Below are positions 15,559-24,915 of a stretch of DNA of 64,000 nt, in pieces. The DNA is taken from contig QZKU01000075.1 of NCBI GenBank assembly GCA_003598085.1, forward strand, positions 1 through 64,000, written 5' to 3'. Below the pieces are notes generated by a model. It did no database searches, was not told where the DNA came from, and saw only the letters and a list, made by a program, of their open reading frames with translations. Made by a program: the position numbers and the translations under genes. Position 1 is the first letter of the stretch; every line of letters starts with the position of its first letter. Origin of the DNA: Candidatus Abyssobacteria bacterium SURF_5. GTDB taxonomy: Bacteria; Abyssobacteria; SURF-5.

Positions 15559-17621
15559 ATGCTCAAAATAAATGGAAAAAGTTTGGAGCCGAAGCCGCTT
15601 GCAGGACCGGTATCTTCGAAATCGGCCGGTTCTTCCGCAGGAACACGATTCCGATACTCTGCTACCACCGTTTCGCGCAGTCCCGGAAATATGGCGCCCT
15701 GCCGGCAGCCCTCTTTGAGAGCCACTTGAAATACATCAGGTCGCGCTTCACACCTATCTCATTCCGGCAACTCGACGCGATCCTGCAAGGCATTATCTCA
15801 GTCAATAACCCCATAATACTCACTGTAGACGATGGCTATCGCGACTTTTTCGAGGTGGCCCTGCCGTTGCTGAAGAAATATGGATGCACTGCAACTTTTT
15901 TTGTCACAACTCGCTTTGTGGATGGAGAGATATGGCTGTGGCCGGACATCATAAACTACGCCGTTCAGCATACCGAGCGGGAATCCCTTTTTCTGCCGGT
16001 CACCGGAGAATCCATCCGGCTCACAACCATGGAGGACAAGGCGGCTGCGCGCAGTCGTCTTCACAGGACTTATAAGGAACTGTCGACCGAACTACGGAAG
16101 CGCTTTCTTGAAGATGTTTCCACCGGCCTGAACATAAGCATTCCTGAATTACCCAGTTTCGACTATCAAGCGGCTTCATGGGAGCAGATACGAGAGGCGG
16201 CCAGAGAAGGTCTCGAGGTCGGCTCCCACACAATGAATCATGAAATCCTGGCCCACATCGATCCGAAACAGGCGGAGGCAGAAGTCGAGCAGTCGAAAAG
16301 GCGAATCGAAACCGAGTTGAACGAGGACGTAATCGCTTTTTCCTATCCAAATGGGATGCAAGGGGATTTCAGGCAGTGCGATAAGGAAGCGTTGCGAAAG
16401 AACGGCTATCGCTTCGCCGTCACCTGTAACTTCGGTTTCAATAATCTCGATTCCGATCCGCATGAGCTTGATCGAATTGTTGCAAGTGCCGATATCGTTT
16501 CCTTCACTAAGGAAGTGTCAGGCTTTGAGAACCTCCTCCATCCTGGATCAAACGGCAGGACTTACACCGCTTCCGCTCCTCCCGCCACTTCGACCGTGGT
16601 TTCATCGCTCTGTGATGACGAACAAAAGGAGGAATGGGACCTCTTCGTGGATCAGTCCGAGAGCGGAAGCGTTTTCCACCGGTATGCATGGAAGCACGTC
16701 TTCGAAAAATCCTATGCGAACACGTGCCTCTACTTGATTGCCAGGGCTGAAAGAGCGGTCGTGGGGGTACTTCCCCTGATTTCAAAGAAAAGCCTTCTTT
16801 TCGGAAATTTCTTTGTCTCACTTCCCTATTTCGACCATGCGGGTATCTGTGCCGACGGCCAAGAGGCGCGCAAATCCTTGTTGTTATGTGCGATCGAGTT
16901 CGGCCGGCGCGCAAACGCCCGCTATATCGAGTTCCGCTACGCCCGGGAAGAAATGCTCCTGCCCTCTAAACAATCAAAAGCTTCTTTGGTGCTTCAGTTG
17001 CCGGACGACCCGGACCGGCTGTGGCACACGCTGAAGGCAAAGGTTCGCAATCAGATAAGGAAGGCTGGGAAGGCGGGCCTGTCGGTGGTATCCGGAGAAC
17101 AGGATCTCATCGATGACTTCTTTTCTGTCTATGCACGGAACATGCGTGATCTCGGTTCTCCCTCACATTGCAGGTCCTTCTTTCAGAACATCTGTGAATA
17201 TTTTCCGGAAGCGGTACGCGTCTTCTGTGTCCGCCTTAACCACAAGCCCGTTGCGGCGGGCTTTACTATCGCCTCGGGAGACGTCCTCTGCATTCCCTGG
17301 GCATCGTCATTACGCCAGTACAACGCGATGTGTCCGAACATGCTGCTTTATTGGGCCGTCTTATCATATGCCTGTGAGAGAGGCTTTGCCTCGTTCAATT
17401 TCGGTCGATCCACTCCCGGCGACGGCACATATCAGTTCAAGATGCAGTGGGGAGCAATTCCTGTGCAACTCTATTGGCAGTACTGGCTGGCGCCGGGCGA
17501 GACACTGCCGAATTTGAGCATGACCAACTCGAAATACAGTCTTCCGGTCCGAGTGTGGAAAAACCTCCCGCTCACCGTAACCGAAAAACTCGGCCCACGG
17601 ATAATACAAAAACTTGCATAG
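15555..17621 (+). CDS. Polysaccharide deacetylase fused to a FemAB-like acyltransferase (XrtA type)
   Basis: A 688-residue two-domain protein. Residues 1-330 are a NodB-type deacetylase: ILCYHRF, metal motif TVDDGYRDF (about 94-102), SHTMNHE and FSYPNGM. Residues 350-688 are a FemAB/GNAT-type acyltransferase (WDLFVDQSESGSVFHRYAW, RYIEFRYARE, KVRNQIRKAGKAGL, FNFGRSTPGDGTYQFKMQWG), closely resembling the FemAB protein that accompanies XrtA loci. In known loci the deacetylase and the FemAB protein are separate genes; here one chain carries both. No signal peptide is seen, so action is probably cytosolic. It may deacetylate an amino-sugar and then acylate the free amine. ATGA overlap with the GNAT gene. 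Confidence 0.87.
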   Translation: MNAQNKWKKFGAEAACRTGIFEIGRFFRRNTIPILCYHRFAQSRKYGALPAALFESHLKYIRSRFTPISFRQLDAILQGIISVNNPIILTVDDGYRDFFEVALPLLKKYGCTATFFVTTRFVDGEIWLWPDIINYAVQHTERESLFLPVTGESIRLTTMEDKAAARSRLHRTYKELSTELRKRFLEDVSTGLNISIPELPSFDYQAASWEQIREAAREGLEVGSHTMNHEILAHIDPKQAEAEVEQSKRRIETELNEDVIAFSYPNGMQGDFRQCDKEALRKNGYRFAVTCNFGFNNLDSDPHELDRIVASADIVSFTKEVSGFENLLHPGSNGRTYTASAPPATSTVVSSLCDDEQKEEWDLFVDQSESGSVFHRYAWKHVFEKSYANTCLYLIARAERAVVGVLPLISKKSLLFGNFFVSLPYFDHAGICADGQEARKSLLLCAIEFGRRANARYIEFRYAREEMLLPSKQSKASLVLQLPDDPDRLWHTLKAKVRNQIRKAGKAGLSVVSGEQDLIDDFFSVYARNMRDLGSPSHCRSFFQNICEYFPEAVRVFCVRLNHKPVAAGFTIASGDVLCIPWASSLRQYNAMCPNMLLYWAVLSYACERGFASFNFGRSTPGDGTYQFKMQWGAIPVQLYWQYWLAPGETLPNLSMTNSKYSLPVRVWKNLPLTVTEKLGPRIIQKLA

Positions 17622-17732
17622 CCGAGATTTCTGTATCGCGAGGAAGGAGGAGACCGCCGATCGAGCAGCCATTCAAAATTCGATTCTCTTTGTTTTAGCC
17701 GGATCTATAGGCGGTCGGGAAAAAGAGGGACC

Positions 17733-18974
17733 ATGAAAATCAGGCGGATTTTACCACCTTCGGGTGCTGAAGTAACTTTACGCGCCCTGATCAGCGCCAC
17801 GAGAGGCCTGACTTGGCCCTCGAACGTGCTGGTGAAATTGGAAAATTCGCTGAAGGACATCTTTCAGGCCAAATACGCATTTTTGCTTTGCTCCGGCCGG
17901 GCGGCTCTGACGGTTATACTCCGGGCGCTGTCGGATATTACCGGCAGAGACGAAGTTATCGTCCCTTCTTATACCTGCTTCTCGGTACCGGCATCAGTCG
18001 TGAGGGCCGGTTTGAAGGTTGTCGTGTGTGATGTCGGAAAAGATAGTGCGGACTATGACACGAGAAAGCTTCAGCCCCTCGTGAACGAGAAAACCCTCTG
18101 CATCATCGCCAATCATCTTTTCGGTATTCCGTCGGATGTCGACGCGCTAATGGCTGTCGCGCGCACTCATGGTTCATTCGTGCTGGAGGACTGCGCGCAA
18201 GCCATGGGCGCCACTATGAGAGGTAAGCCGGTAGGTTGCCTGGGCGACGTCGCCTTTTTCAGCGCCGGGCGCGGCAAGAACGTGTACCTGGTTTCCGCGG
18301 GCTTAATCATCACTGCTGACGAACGCATAGCGTGGGCGCTGGCCCGAAGGATATCGCGCCTGCCGGCCGCTCGATTGAATGAAAATATCAAGGCAGCTAT
18401 GACAGCTTTCTTTATCTATCTGTTTTCGCGCCCGTTCCTCTACTGGCTGCCTTACAGTCTCCCTTTCCTGAAAATCGGCACGACTCTTTATTCCACGGAT
18501 TTTCCCATTGCGCGCCTGCCCGCCTTTAACGCGGGATTCGCAGAAAGATTGCCGGCCGTACTTAGAGACTTAACGGAATCCCGAAGAAAAATTGGCGGCA
18601 GGTATCGCAGGAAACTTATGGCGTGCGGTTTCCATGCTCTGGACGAACCGATTGGCGCCTCCGCCGCCTATCCCCGATTCCCCGTCCTTGCCCATGATGG
18701 CATTGAACGGGAAACCATCTACAGACGTTTGACTCGCATGGGGATGGGAGCGACCATGGGCTATCCTGCGGCCATTCCGCACATCCCACAGCTTCAGATG
18801 TCGGAAAGCTGCAAGAGGGATTGTCCCAATGGAGAGGCCCTTGCGAAACTTCTGATAACGCTGCCGACGCACCGTGCTGTTTCCTGCAGCGATATGCGGA
18901 TTATCCTGGAAGTATTCGAGGAACATGCCACGCCGAGTGCAAAAGAACTTTCACCCTTGACGAATGCGGTATGA
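17733..18974 (+). CDS. DegT/DnrJ/EryC1/StrS family sugar aminotransferase
   Basis: A 413-residue PLP enzyme that makes amino-sugar nucleotides from keto-sugars. Visible motifs are CSGRAALTVILRAL near 53, VIVPSYTCFSVPASVVRAG, IIANHLFGIPSDVDAL, VLEDCAQAMGA (PLP-binding Asp) and the lysine loop FFSAGRGKNVYLVSAG with Schiff-base Lys near 182. The AAAAAGAGGG RBS precedes ATG. Residues around 220-250 are hydrophobic (FFIYLFSRPFLYWLPY), which is unusual for this family. It could instead be a vitamin-B6-dependent dehydratase, but the Lys is kept, so transamination is more likely. Confidence 0.9.
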   Translation: MKIRRILPPSGAEVTLRALISATRGLTWPSNVLVKLENSLKDIFQAKYAFLLCSGRAALTVILRALSDITGRDEVIVPSYTCFSVPASVVRAGLKVVVCDVGKDSADYDTRKLQPLVNEKTLCIIANHLFGIPSDVDALMAVARTHGSFVLEDCAQAMGATMRGKPVGCLGDVAFFSAGRGKNVYLVSAGLIITADERIAWALARRISRLPAARLNENIKAAMTAFFIYLFSRPFLYWLPYSLPFLKIGTTLYSTDFPIARLPAFNAGFAERLPAVLRDLTESRRKIGGRYRRKLMACGFHALDEPIGASAAYPRFPVLAHDGIERETIYRRLTRMGMGATMGYPAAIPHIPQLQMSESCKRDCPNGEALAKLLITLPTHRAVSCSDMRIILEVFEEHATPSAKELSPLTNAV

Positions 18975-19122
18975 GGAAATCAGAAGCAACCAATGCGATT
19001 GAATGGCTCCGCCCTCTCCCTGCAGGAGGCGGCGGGTTGCCGTTGTTGCGCGCAGGGAAATCGATTGGCGCCGTCTTTCCTTTGCGGCCACTCAAGGCGT
19101 CAACTGTCGGACGAGGAGGCGT

Positions 19123-20559
19123 ATGACCATAACCCCGGATGCAGATTCAGCGATGCGAGGCATGGACAGGATGGCTCACGGTGTCGTTTCGAGGATCCCA
19201 CCGCTCCTTCTTGCACACCGGCGATTGGACACCTTCTCCTCAAATGTCTTCATTGTGTTCACTGTGAAAGCAATTTCCACCGTTGTTGGAATGGCAACGG
19301 GTATCCTGGTCGCCAGAAGCCTCGGGCCGACAGGAAAAGGTTCCTACGCGTTAATAACGACGCTTCCCGCCCTCGTCTTTTGCCTCGTCCATCTCGGCGT
19401 TGCCGAGGCCAATGTGTATTTCCTGCGAAAGCAAACGCACCAAATGGATCCCGCCGTCATTCGCGGCAACACGATGGCGTTTACGATTTTGATCAGCGGC
19501 TTCACTGTGGCCACTCTCCTCCTGCTGAAACCTTACCTTTGCTCAACGTTCCTCTCGGAGCTTCCGGACATCTACTTCTACATCATACTGCTGCTGGTTC
19601 CTTTTTTTCTGTTTGACACCTTCGGCAGTTCTCTACTGGTGGCATTCGAACAGTTCAAGCTTCTATCAGCGATAAATCTTGCCCTAAGATTCGTTGATAC
19701 TTTTGTTGTCGTCGCAGTTCTCTACATATTCGATCTCGGACTGATGGGAGTGGTACTGGCGTACTTACTTTATTTCGTGCTCAAATCCGCCGCCTTTTTC
19801 CTTGTCGGCTTCTGGAGGCAGCCAATCCGCCGGATCCCCGATTTGAGAAGCATGTACTCCAGTATCAAGTTTGGGTTGAAATCACATGCTCAAAGTCTTA
19901 CCGGAGTCCTTCATTACAAAATAGATATATATATCCTGGCCCTCTTTCTCACCCCAGGCGATATCGGCTATTACAGTATTGCGGTCGCGCTCGTATCATT
20001 GATCTTCTACATTCCCGACGTTGTAGGGCATGTGATGTACCCAAAGGTCGCCTCGCTCAATGAAAAAGATGCCCATCTTTTTACCGCGCAAACCTGTCGC
20101 AACACCCTCTTCGTAACCATACTGCCGGCTGCCGGAATCATCGTGTTCGGAAGATTTCTCATAAGGCTGCTTTACGGCCAAGAATTTCTGCCGGCGACCA
20201 GCGCACTCTACCTGTTGATGCCCGGAACCATCACCATGTGTCTCTATAAGATCCTCACGCGCAATTTTACAAGCAGGAACCGGCAGGAATTGACAGTTTT
20301 CGCCGGATTGTTTGGTTTACTTATCAACGTCGGCCTTAACCTCATGCTCATTCCTCGGATGGGAATTGCGGGCGCCGCTCTTGCCACCAGCATTTCCTAT
20401 TCGTCCACCAGTATTCTTCTCCTTTTCTTTTTCCTGCGCCAATCAGGAATCAGGGCCAAGGACTCTCTGTTCATAAATGGGTCCGACATTTCCGCTATCG
20501 TCCAAACGGGTCAAAGCATTGTTTTCCCACACAAGATAAAGCCGCGTGTACAGGTATGA
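19123..20559 (+). CDS. Polysaccharide flippase (Wzx/MATE-like)
   Basis: A 478-residue integral membrane protein with about 12-14 predicted membrane segments and the oligosaccharide-flippase pattern FIVFTVKAISTVVGMATGILVARSLGPTGKG at the first helices. It carries lipid-linked EPS repeat units across the inner membrane. ATG 19123 follows GAGGAGG; a longer frame from 19003 would add 40 arginine-rich residues and has no RBS, so it is rejected. It is followed by a GT4 gene overlapping at ATGA. It is the only flippase in the window, so the locus appears to work by a Wzx/Wzy-like route. Confidence 0.92.
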   Translation: MTITPDADSAMRGMDRMAHGVVSRIPPLLLAHRRLDTFSSNVFIVFTVKAISTVVGMATGILVARSLGPTGKGSYALITTLPALVFCLVHLGVAEANVYFLRKQTHQMDPAVIRGNTMAFTILISGFTVATLLLLKPYLCSTFLSELPDIYFYIILLLVPFFLFDTFGSSLLVAFEQFKLLSAINLALRFVDTFVVVAVLYIFDLGLMGVVLAYLLYFVLKSAAFFLVGFWRQPIRRIPDLRSMYSSIKFGLKSHAQSLTGVLHYKIDIYILALFLTPGDIGYYSIAVALVSLIFYIPDVVGHVMYPKVASLNEKDAHLFTAQTCRNTLFVTILPAAGIIVFGRFLIRLLYGQEFLPATSALYLLMPGTITMCLYKILTRNFTSRNRQELTVFAGLFGLLINVGLNLMLIPRMGIAGAALATSISYSSTSILLLFFFLRQSGIRAKDSLFINGSDISAIVQTGQSIVFPHKIKPRVQV

Positions 20560-21773
20560 AACGGATTCTTTTTCATGAGAGCAGCTTGAATGGAAAAGTG
20601 GGAGGGTCCCACCATAGCCTGCTGCTCATTATCAAAAATCTGGACCCCACGAAATACGAGAAGATGGTTGTCTTAAATTCCGATGTTGCGCTCCGTCCGG
20701 AATTCGAGAATGTTTGCAAGGTGCTCATCTGGGAGGGACCCAGCGCCTCTTATTTTGCGGGGCTCGGGGCGCGGCAGGGATGGAATACGAAGTTCTGCAA
20801 CTGGCCGACGCCTATCGGGAAACCCGCCAATTTCGTGTACTGCAGCTCACGCATGTTCTATAACGATATCCTTCTTGGGGCGACCGTGATCAGGAAATAT
20901 TATCATCTCCTTAAACGCGAAAAGATCGACTTGCTGCACTTGAATAATTCATTCGATACCTATTGGAGCCTTGCCGCCATGCTGGCTGGAGTACCCTTGG
21001 TGCAGCACGTGAGAGGCGTCAGCGGAAGTCTGTCCTCACCGCTTCGGAACTATCCGGTAAAGGTAATCTGTATCTCCGACTGCATCAAGCAGAATGTTCT
21101 GGCCCGTGGAGTCGACGCCCGAAAGGTAGTTCGCATTTACAACGCCGTCGACTGTCAAACGTTCCGGCCGAATCGGAATTCACACGAACTGCGCGCGGAG
21201 TTCGGGCTCCAGGATTCTGATTATGTAGTATCGCTCTTCGGAAACATCCAGAAATGGAAGGGACAGGAAGTTCTCTTGCGAGCCTGCGCACGGCTGAAGG
21301 AAAGGCACAAGAATCTTAAATGCGTCCTCTTCGGTGAAATTATAGAAGAGGGCTACGCCAAGGAACTCAAGCGACTTGCGGATGTGCTGGAATTGAAAAA
21401 TTCCTTTCACTTCGCTGGATTCAAAAAGGAAAATGCGGACTGGATGAATGCGTCGGACGTGATTGTTCACACATCAATTCTGCCGGAGCCCTTCGGACGC
21501 GTGTTGATCGAGGCGATGAGTCTGGGCAAGCCCGTCATTGGAACAAACCTTGGCGCCGTTCCCGAAATTGTGGAGGACCGAGAATCAGGGCTTTTATTCG
21601 CGGCCGGCAACGACGAGCAACTCGCCGCTCATATAGATTTTTTGCTAAAAAATCCCCATGAGGCCGAGCAGCTTGGGCGTAGCGCCATCCAGAGGGTTAA
21701 ACAGCTGTTTGACGTGCGCCAGCATATAGAAGCCATACAGAATCTCTACAAAAGCATCCTCAATGGTGACTGA
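20556..21773 (+). CDS. Glycosyltransferase family 4
   Basis: A 405-residue GT-B glycosyltransferase. The N-terminal domain contains GGSHHSLLLIIKNL and an HVRGVSG segment; the C-terminal GT1/GT4 domain has RIYNAVDCQTFRP, LFGNIQKWKGQEVLLRA, HFAGFKKE and the nucleotide-sugar motif PEPFGRVLIEAMSLGKPVIGTNLGAVPEIV with the conserved E-x7-E glutamates. A retaining sugar transferase acting on the lipid-linked repeat unit at the inner face of the membrane. Starts by ATGA overlap with the flippase. Sugar specificity cannot be read from sequence. Confidence 0.92.
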   Translation: MKRILFHESSLNGKVGGSHHSLLLIIKNLDPTKYEKMVVLNSDVALRPEFENVCKVLIWEGPSASYFAGLGARQGWNTKFCNWPTPIGKPANFVYCSSRMFYNDILLGATVIRKYYHLLKREKIDLLHLNNSFDTYWSLAAMLAGVPLVQHVRGVSGSLSSPLRNYPVKVICISDCIKQNVLARGVDARKVVRIYNAVDCQTFRPNRNSHELRAEFGLQDSDYVVSLFGNIQKWKGQEVLLRACARLKERHKNLKCVLFGEIIEEGYAKELKRLADVLELKNSFHFAGFKKENADWMNASDVIVHTSILPEPFGRVLIEAMSLGKPVIGTNLGAVPEIVEDRESGLLFAAGNDEQLAAHIDFLLKNPHEAEQLGRSAIQRVKQLFDVRQHIEAIQNLYKSILNGD

Positions 21774-21805
21774 ATTGTCCGATCAGCCAAAGGGATAGGT
21801 GCGGA

Positions 21806-23140
21806 ATGATGAAATCAACCATGGGACGCCGGAAAGAAACCAGCAATATCGGTTTGTTTCTCATAATCCTTTACATGTTTTTTGAGTACGTTCGGCCACA
21901 GAGTTTTATTGCCGGGCTTGCGCCACTGCATATTCCGATGATTGTGCAGTCCATTATCATTCTCTCGCTGTTTTCGTGTGACTTTGAGCGTTTCAAGAAG
22001 AGAGAAACTGTTTACTTTTTTCTGCTGCTCTGCCTGATGGCGGCGCACGTGCCGTTTGCAACCAACAACTATTGGGCGTATCAGATAACCAGAAGCATGA
22101 CTCTGCAATTCGTTGTTTTCTTGGCGATTATCGGCCACCTCCACACGTTCCACAAACTCGGCCTCGTACTGACGCTGTGGATCGCTGTCGCCATCCTTTG
22201 CAGCATTGCGGGGATTGCGCAGGGAGGCCGCATCCCCGAATCAGGTTTTCTCGGCGATGAAAATGATTTTGCGCTCTTCCTGAACATGATGATCCCGCTG
22301 GCTTTTTTCAGCGGTCAGGCCGCTCGCTCGAAGAGGGCGAAACTTTTTTACTATTCGGGCGTGGCAGTGTTGATCCTCGGAACCGTCTCCTCAATGTCCA
22401 GGGGCGGTTTTCTGGGAATGCTCCCGCCTCTTCTGTACTGCTGGTGGAAAACAGACTCGAAACTGAAGACCGGGATAGCGGCCGCACTCGTCGGCTCGCT
22501 CCTGGTTGTTTCCTTTATTCCCGACAAGTATTGGACTGAGATGAGCACCATCCAAGAGGAAGGCTTGAACGTGGGAACAGGTTCGCAGCGGGCGTACTTG
22601 TGGAGACGCGGATTCGAGATGTTTCAGGATCATCCCTTGATCGGCGTCGGCCCCGGAAACTTCAACTGGAACCTGCGCTATTACGAGCCGCCCGATGGCT
22701 TTGCCGGTCGTTCTCATGCCGGACGTCCCTCGCACTCGATCTATTTTACCATGCTGCCGGAACTCGGCATGATGGGAACCTTCTTGATCCTGGGACTGAC
22801 GTGGGTCAGTCAAATGGAATCACGCCGACTGAATAAGACAATCAGAAAGCGCCTTCCGCCAGACAAGAAAGACGAAGAGACCGGCAGACTGGAGGCTTTC
22901 GGATTCGGTTTCACGGGAGCTGTCCTTGCCTATCTCGTCTCCGGAGCATTCCTCTCGGTTCTCTACTACGGGCACTTCTGGTTGATCATTGGTTTCACCG
23001 TGGCAACCAATAGGCTTCTGAAGGAGCGCCTGCATCAGTTGGCGGACGAAACAGAAAGCCCCAAGCGAGCATATCATGAGAGTAGCGATAACAGATGGCA
23101 ATACGCGCGCCGCATTGGCAATCACCCGTTCGCTCGGTAA
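21806..23140 (+). CDS. O-antigen ligase/polymerase-like membrane protein (XrtA-associated type)
   Basis: A 444-residue membrane protein with about 10-12 hydrophobic segments and the Wzy_C/O-ligase pattern, including the conserved periplasmic stretch RAYLWRRGFEMFQDHPLIGVGPGNFNW and an HSIYFTMLPEL segment. The beginning FLIILYMFFEYVRPQSF resembles the putative O-glycosylation ligase that accompanies exosortase A loci. It would polymerise or ligate repeat units in the periplasm. ATG 21806 is preceded by an AGG-containing leader. Its last 65 nt overlap the following ATP-grasp gene. Confidence 0.88.
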   Translation: MMKSTMGRRKETSNIGLFLIILYMFFEYVRPQSFIAGLAPLHIPMIVQSIIILSLFSCDFERFKKRETVYFFLLLCLMAAHVPFATNNYWAYQITRSMTLQFVVFLAIIGHLHTFHKLGLVLTLWIAVAILCSIAGIAQGGRIPESGFLGDENDFALFLNMMIPLAFFSGQAARSKRAKLFYYSGVAVLILGTVSSMSRGGFLGMLPPLLYCWWKTDSKLKTGIAAALVGSLLVVSFIPDKYWTEMSTIQEEGLNVGTGSQRAYLWRRGFEMFQDHPLIGVGPGNFNWNLRYYEPPDGFAGRSHAGRPSHSIYFTMLPELGMMGTFLILGLTWVSQMESRRLNKTIRKRLPPDKKDEETGRLEAFGFGFTGAVLAYLVSGAFLSVLYYGHFWLIIGFTVATNRLLKERLHQLADETESPKRAYHESSDNRWQYARRIGNHPFAR

Positions 23141-24332
23141 AAGCGGACATTGGATTGCCGTTGGCGCCGAAACGCGGACGAGTCTTGCGGGCGCCTCGAA
23201 ATATTGCGCCGAATCCTTTACCTATGATTCCCCCTTCCGGAGCATCAAGGCGGCGGCGCAACAATTGTCGCGTGAAGTGATGCGGCGCAATATAGCCTGT
23301 CTCATTCCGGCAGCTGATGTTTCCCTCATTCCAATATTGACGCATCAGGAAACGCTCTTCAACGGCGTCTCCATACCGTATCCACCGCTGCAGATCGCCC
23401 TGCAGGCGTCCGACAAACGATTCCTCTTCCCATTGGCCCAGAAGTGTGGTGTCCCGATCCCGAGGACGATTTACTGTGATCAGCCTGTACGGCCGGGAGA
23501 CATCTATTCGCAAATCTCCAGCTTTCCGGTTATCGTCAAGTCGGCCCGTTCTCTCTTTGTCGAAGCTGACCGGCTCGTGCATGGGGGCGTTTCCTGTGTC
23601 TCCAGCCGGGAAGAACTCCGGCGGCTGCTTGCCGCAAAGGACTACCTCCATCGACACTCATTTCTCGTCCAGGAAAGGATCTTCGGAACCGGAATGGGAT
23701 ATTTTGTTCTGCTTCATCAGGGAAAACCGCTGGCTGAATTCAGTCACCGGCGCATACGCGAAAAACCGCCGGCCGGCGGCGTAAGCGTCTATAGTGAGAG
23801 CACTCCTCTTCGTTCCGACATCAGAGAATTTTCGCTCAAACTCCTCAATTCCCTGGCTTGGTCGGGCATCGCCATGGTCGAATTCAAACTGGACCGCCGC
23901 ACGAATCTCCCGATGCTCATGGAAATTAATGGCAGATTCTGGGGGTCCCTGCAGCTTGCGATTGACGCGGGCATTGATTTTCCGACCCTGCTGGTGAATT
24001 CCATTTCGAATGGCGCCGAACAGCGGCCGCAAGTTTTCTACAAGCCGTATATACGTTGGAGGTGGCTGTTGGGCGACCTCGACAACATGCTGCTGCGCTG
24101 TCTCAAACCGGATAAGTCACTCTCGCTGCCGCCACTGTTTCCCTCGCGGCCACGAACAGTAATGCAGTTCTTATCGGCATTCGGCAGGCGCCATACCGGC
24201 TACGATACTCTTGACAGGTCTGACATGCGCCCGTTCCTCTTCGAGTTGCGGTCATATCTGAACCAGTTGTCTCATGATCGAACAAACGATAATGCAAGTC
24301 CTTTGGGCATCGAAACTACTCAGCAATCTTGA
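23076..24332 (+). CDS. ATP-grasp carboxylate-amine ligase
   Basis: A 418-residue ATP-grasp protein. The N-terminal pre-ATP-grasp domain starts MRVAITDGNTRAALAITRSLGKSG. The ATP-binding part has FPVIVKSARS, LVQERIFGTG and the metal-binding segment AMVEFKLD...MLMEINGRFWGSLQLAIDAG, with the Glu/Asn pair typical of the family. ATP-grasp enzymes join a carboxylate to an amine or thiol. In EPS loci they can add amino acids to uronic acids. It overlaps the ligase gene by 65 nt and the phosphatase gene by 59 nt. Substrates are unknown. Confidence 0.88.
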   Translation: MRVAITDGNTRAALAITRSLGKSGHWIAVGAETRTSLAGASKYCAESFTYDSPFRSIKAAAQQLSREVMRRNIACLIPAADVSLIPILTHQETLFNGVSIPYPPLQIALQASDKRFLFPLAQKCGVPIPRTIYCDQPVRPGDIYSQISSFPVIVKSARSLFVEADRLVHGGVSCVSSREELRRLLAAKDYLHRHSFLVQERIFGTGMGYFVLLHQGKPLAEFSHRRIREKPPAGGVSVYSESTPLRSDIREFSLKLLNSLAWSGIAMVEFKLDRRTNLPMLMEINGRFWGSLQLAIDAGIDFPTLLVNSISNGAEQRPQVFYKPYIRWRWLLGDLDNMLLRCLKPDKSLSLPPLFPSRPRTVMQFLSAFGRRHTGYDTLDRSDMRPFLFELRSYLNQLSHDRTNDNASPLGIETTQQS

Positions 24333-24915
24333 AAAGGTTCGAGGATGGAAGCATTGGAACGCCATCCTGGACCGGACCTATGCCTTTTACTACCGCGCGC
24401 GAAGGCAGACGCCAAGTGCCGTCGTCCGCAAAAAACTCGCTCCTGCTTCCGGCATTATCATCATTATATGCAGGGGCAACGTGTGCAGGAGCGCGTTTCT
24501 CGCGAACTATCTGAGGACGATTGTCTATCCGCAGGATCGTTTCACATTCCTATCGGCTGGTCTTCGCACCCGCGACGGAAGCCTGGCTCCACCCGATGCT
24601 CTTCTTTGCGCGGCGGACTACGGAATTGATCTGACGTCTCACAGGGGAAAAGCAATTACAGTGATGGACGTTCAAGAAGCTGCCTTGGTAGTCGGCATGG
24701 AGCCGATTCATCACATCGAGTTTTTCCTGAGATATTTTAAATGGAGGAGAAAGTTTCTGCTGCTCCGGGCTCTGGAGGACCGCCCTCTTTCCGTCACGGT
24801 CCCAGACCCCTTCGAAAAAGGTCCGGAAACATTTCAAGATTGTTTCCGCATCCTGGTGGAGAATGGAAACGCGCTGATGATCGCGCTCCAGGCATTTGGA
24901 GAACGGCACGTATGA
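24274..24915 (+). CDS. Low-molecular-weight protein-tyrosine phosphatase
   Basis: A 213-residue phosphatase. The P-loop CX5R(S) is CRGNVCRS (Cys 66, Arg 72), and the catalytic aspartate loop VPDPF is present near 179. About 55 extra N-terminal residues precede the domain, so the protein is longer than the usual 150-160. In EPS systems these enzymes (Wzb-type) dephosphorylate the BY-kinase; the partner here would be the kinase at 11325. It overlaps the ATP-grasp gene by 59 nt and the following GT4 gene by 4 nt (ATGA). Confidence 0.9.
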   Translation: MIEQTIMQVLWASKLLSNLEKVRGWKHWNAILDRTYAFYYRARRQTPSAVVRKKLAPASGIIIIICRGNVCRSAFLANYLRTIVYPQDRFTFLSAGLRTRDGSLAPPDALLCAADYGIDLTSHRGKAITVMDVQEAALVVGMEPIHHIEFFLRYFKWRRKFLLLRALEDRPLSVTVPDPFEKGPETFQDCFRILVENGNALMIALQAFGERHV

